Assembly (NCBI GenBank): GCA_963377175.1 | Contig: CAUJNA010003239.1 | Coordinates: 1,738,570 to 1,802,569, forward strand | Direction: 5' to 3' | Length of the DNA stretch: 64,000 bases | DNA from: Effrenium voratum | Lineage: Eukaryota; Sar; Dinophyceae; Suessiales; Symbiodiniaceae | Notes under the pieces: model-generated | Told to the model about the DNA's origin: nothing | Databases searched by the model: none | What the model saw: the letters and a program-made list of their open reading frames with translations, nothing else | Translations under genes and position numbers: made by a program | Shown here: positions 63,890 to 64,000 of the stretch, one piece after another | Position numbering within the stretch: the stretch's first letter is position 1 | Layout: each line of letters begins with the position of its first letter

Positions 63890-64000
63890 AGAACTTCGTG
63901 AATCCTTGAGCGACTTTAGAACTTCGCGAATTCTTGAGCGACTTTAGAACTTTGTGAATCCTTGAGCGACTTTAGAACTTCGCGAATTCTTGAGCGACTT
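63890..64000 (+). repeat. 28-bp tandem repeat with 56-bp higher order, runs off edge
   Basis: Four units of agaacttcgcgaattcttga + gcgacttt. Units 1 and 3 read gtgaatcc and units 2 and 4 read gcgaattc at the centre, giving a 56-bp two-unit period. The fourth copy is cut by the window end, so the array continues outside. Confidence 0.95.

Overview
This window looks like a piece of a eukaryotic nuclear genome, most likely a dinoflagellate alga of Symbiodiniaceae type. That identification is an inference. It rests on a copia-type polyprotein whose motifs (KGKGK-rich gag tail, GGxVDDFHR-type RT, YDLADALTKK) match what I know of dinoflagellate copia elements, on a degraded Helitron of the same kind, on short exons with GT or possible GC donors, and on an extreme load of simple and tandem repeats. 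No spliced leader sequence, rRNA or intact tRNA was found. No gene is complete, and every host gene call is a set of candidate exons without homology support.

Layout. 1-1.6 kb: two oppositely oriented arms of degenerate minisatellites around a (CAAA)n tract. 1.9-3.0 kb: eroded coding sequence, minus strand. 3.0-4.8 kb: AT-rich repeats, a purine tract and a small repeat. 5.5-10.1 kb: the best host locus, a run of at least seven exon-like segments on the minus strand, several with good splice signals. 10.3-13.6 kb: a 3.2-kb GATGATCATC-like satellite with a unit near 99 bp. 13.9-14.7 kb: minus-strand exon candidates. 15.4-15.8 kb: a copia RNase H relic. 16.2-17.7 kb: a repeated module of about 450 bp. 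19.6-22.7 kb: exon candidates on both strands plus (CT)n. 23.5-26.1 kb: long triplet and tetranucleotide arrays that create false long ORFs. 26-31 kb: scattered exon candidates. 31.7 kb: a tRNA-like pol III sequence. 32.1-34.6 kb: a frameshifted, intronless gene copy. 34.9-36.2 kb: nested minisatellites ending in (GT)n and a 100-N assembly gap.

36.3-39.6 kb holds the frameshifted Rep half of a Helitron, including an HPH (HUH-type) motif. It is followed directly by a 5'-truncated Ty1/copia element (about 39.8-46.07 kb) with protease, an extra methyltransferase-like domain, an exact DD35E integrase, RT and RNase H, all broken by frameshifts, two stops and a hairpin-bearing insertion. From 46.34 to 48.75 kb there is an array of about 30 diverged units near 68 bp. 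51.1-54.2 kb has plus-strand exon candidates. 54.5-60.2 kb is a candidate LTR element: direct repeats of about 0.5 kb, with one sub-block relocated, flank 4.7 kb without recognisable RT. 60.8-64 kb has exon candidates on both strands, one matching the C-terminal end of a protein kinase domain, and ends in a 28-bp tandem repeat running off the edge.

Nothing here forms an operon or a pathway. The recurring theme is layered mobile-element debris and tandem repeat expansion between short exons.
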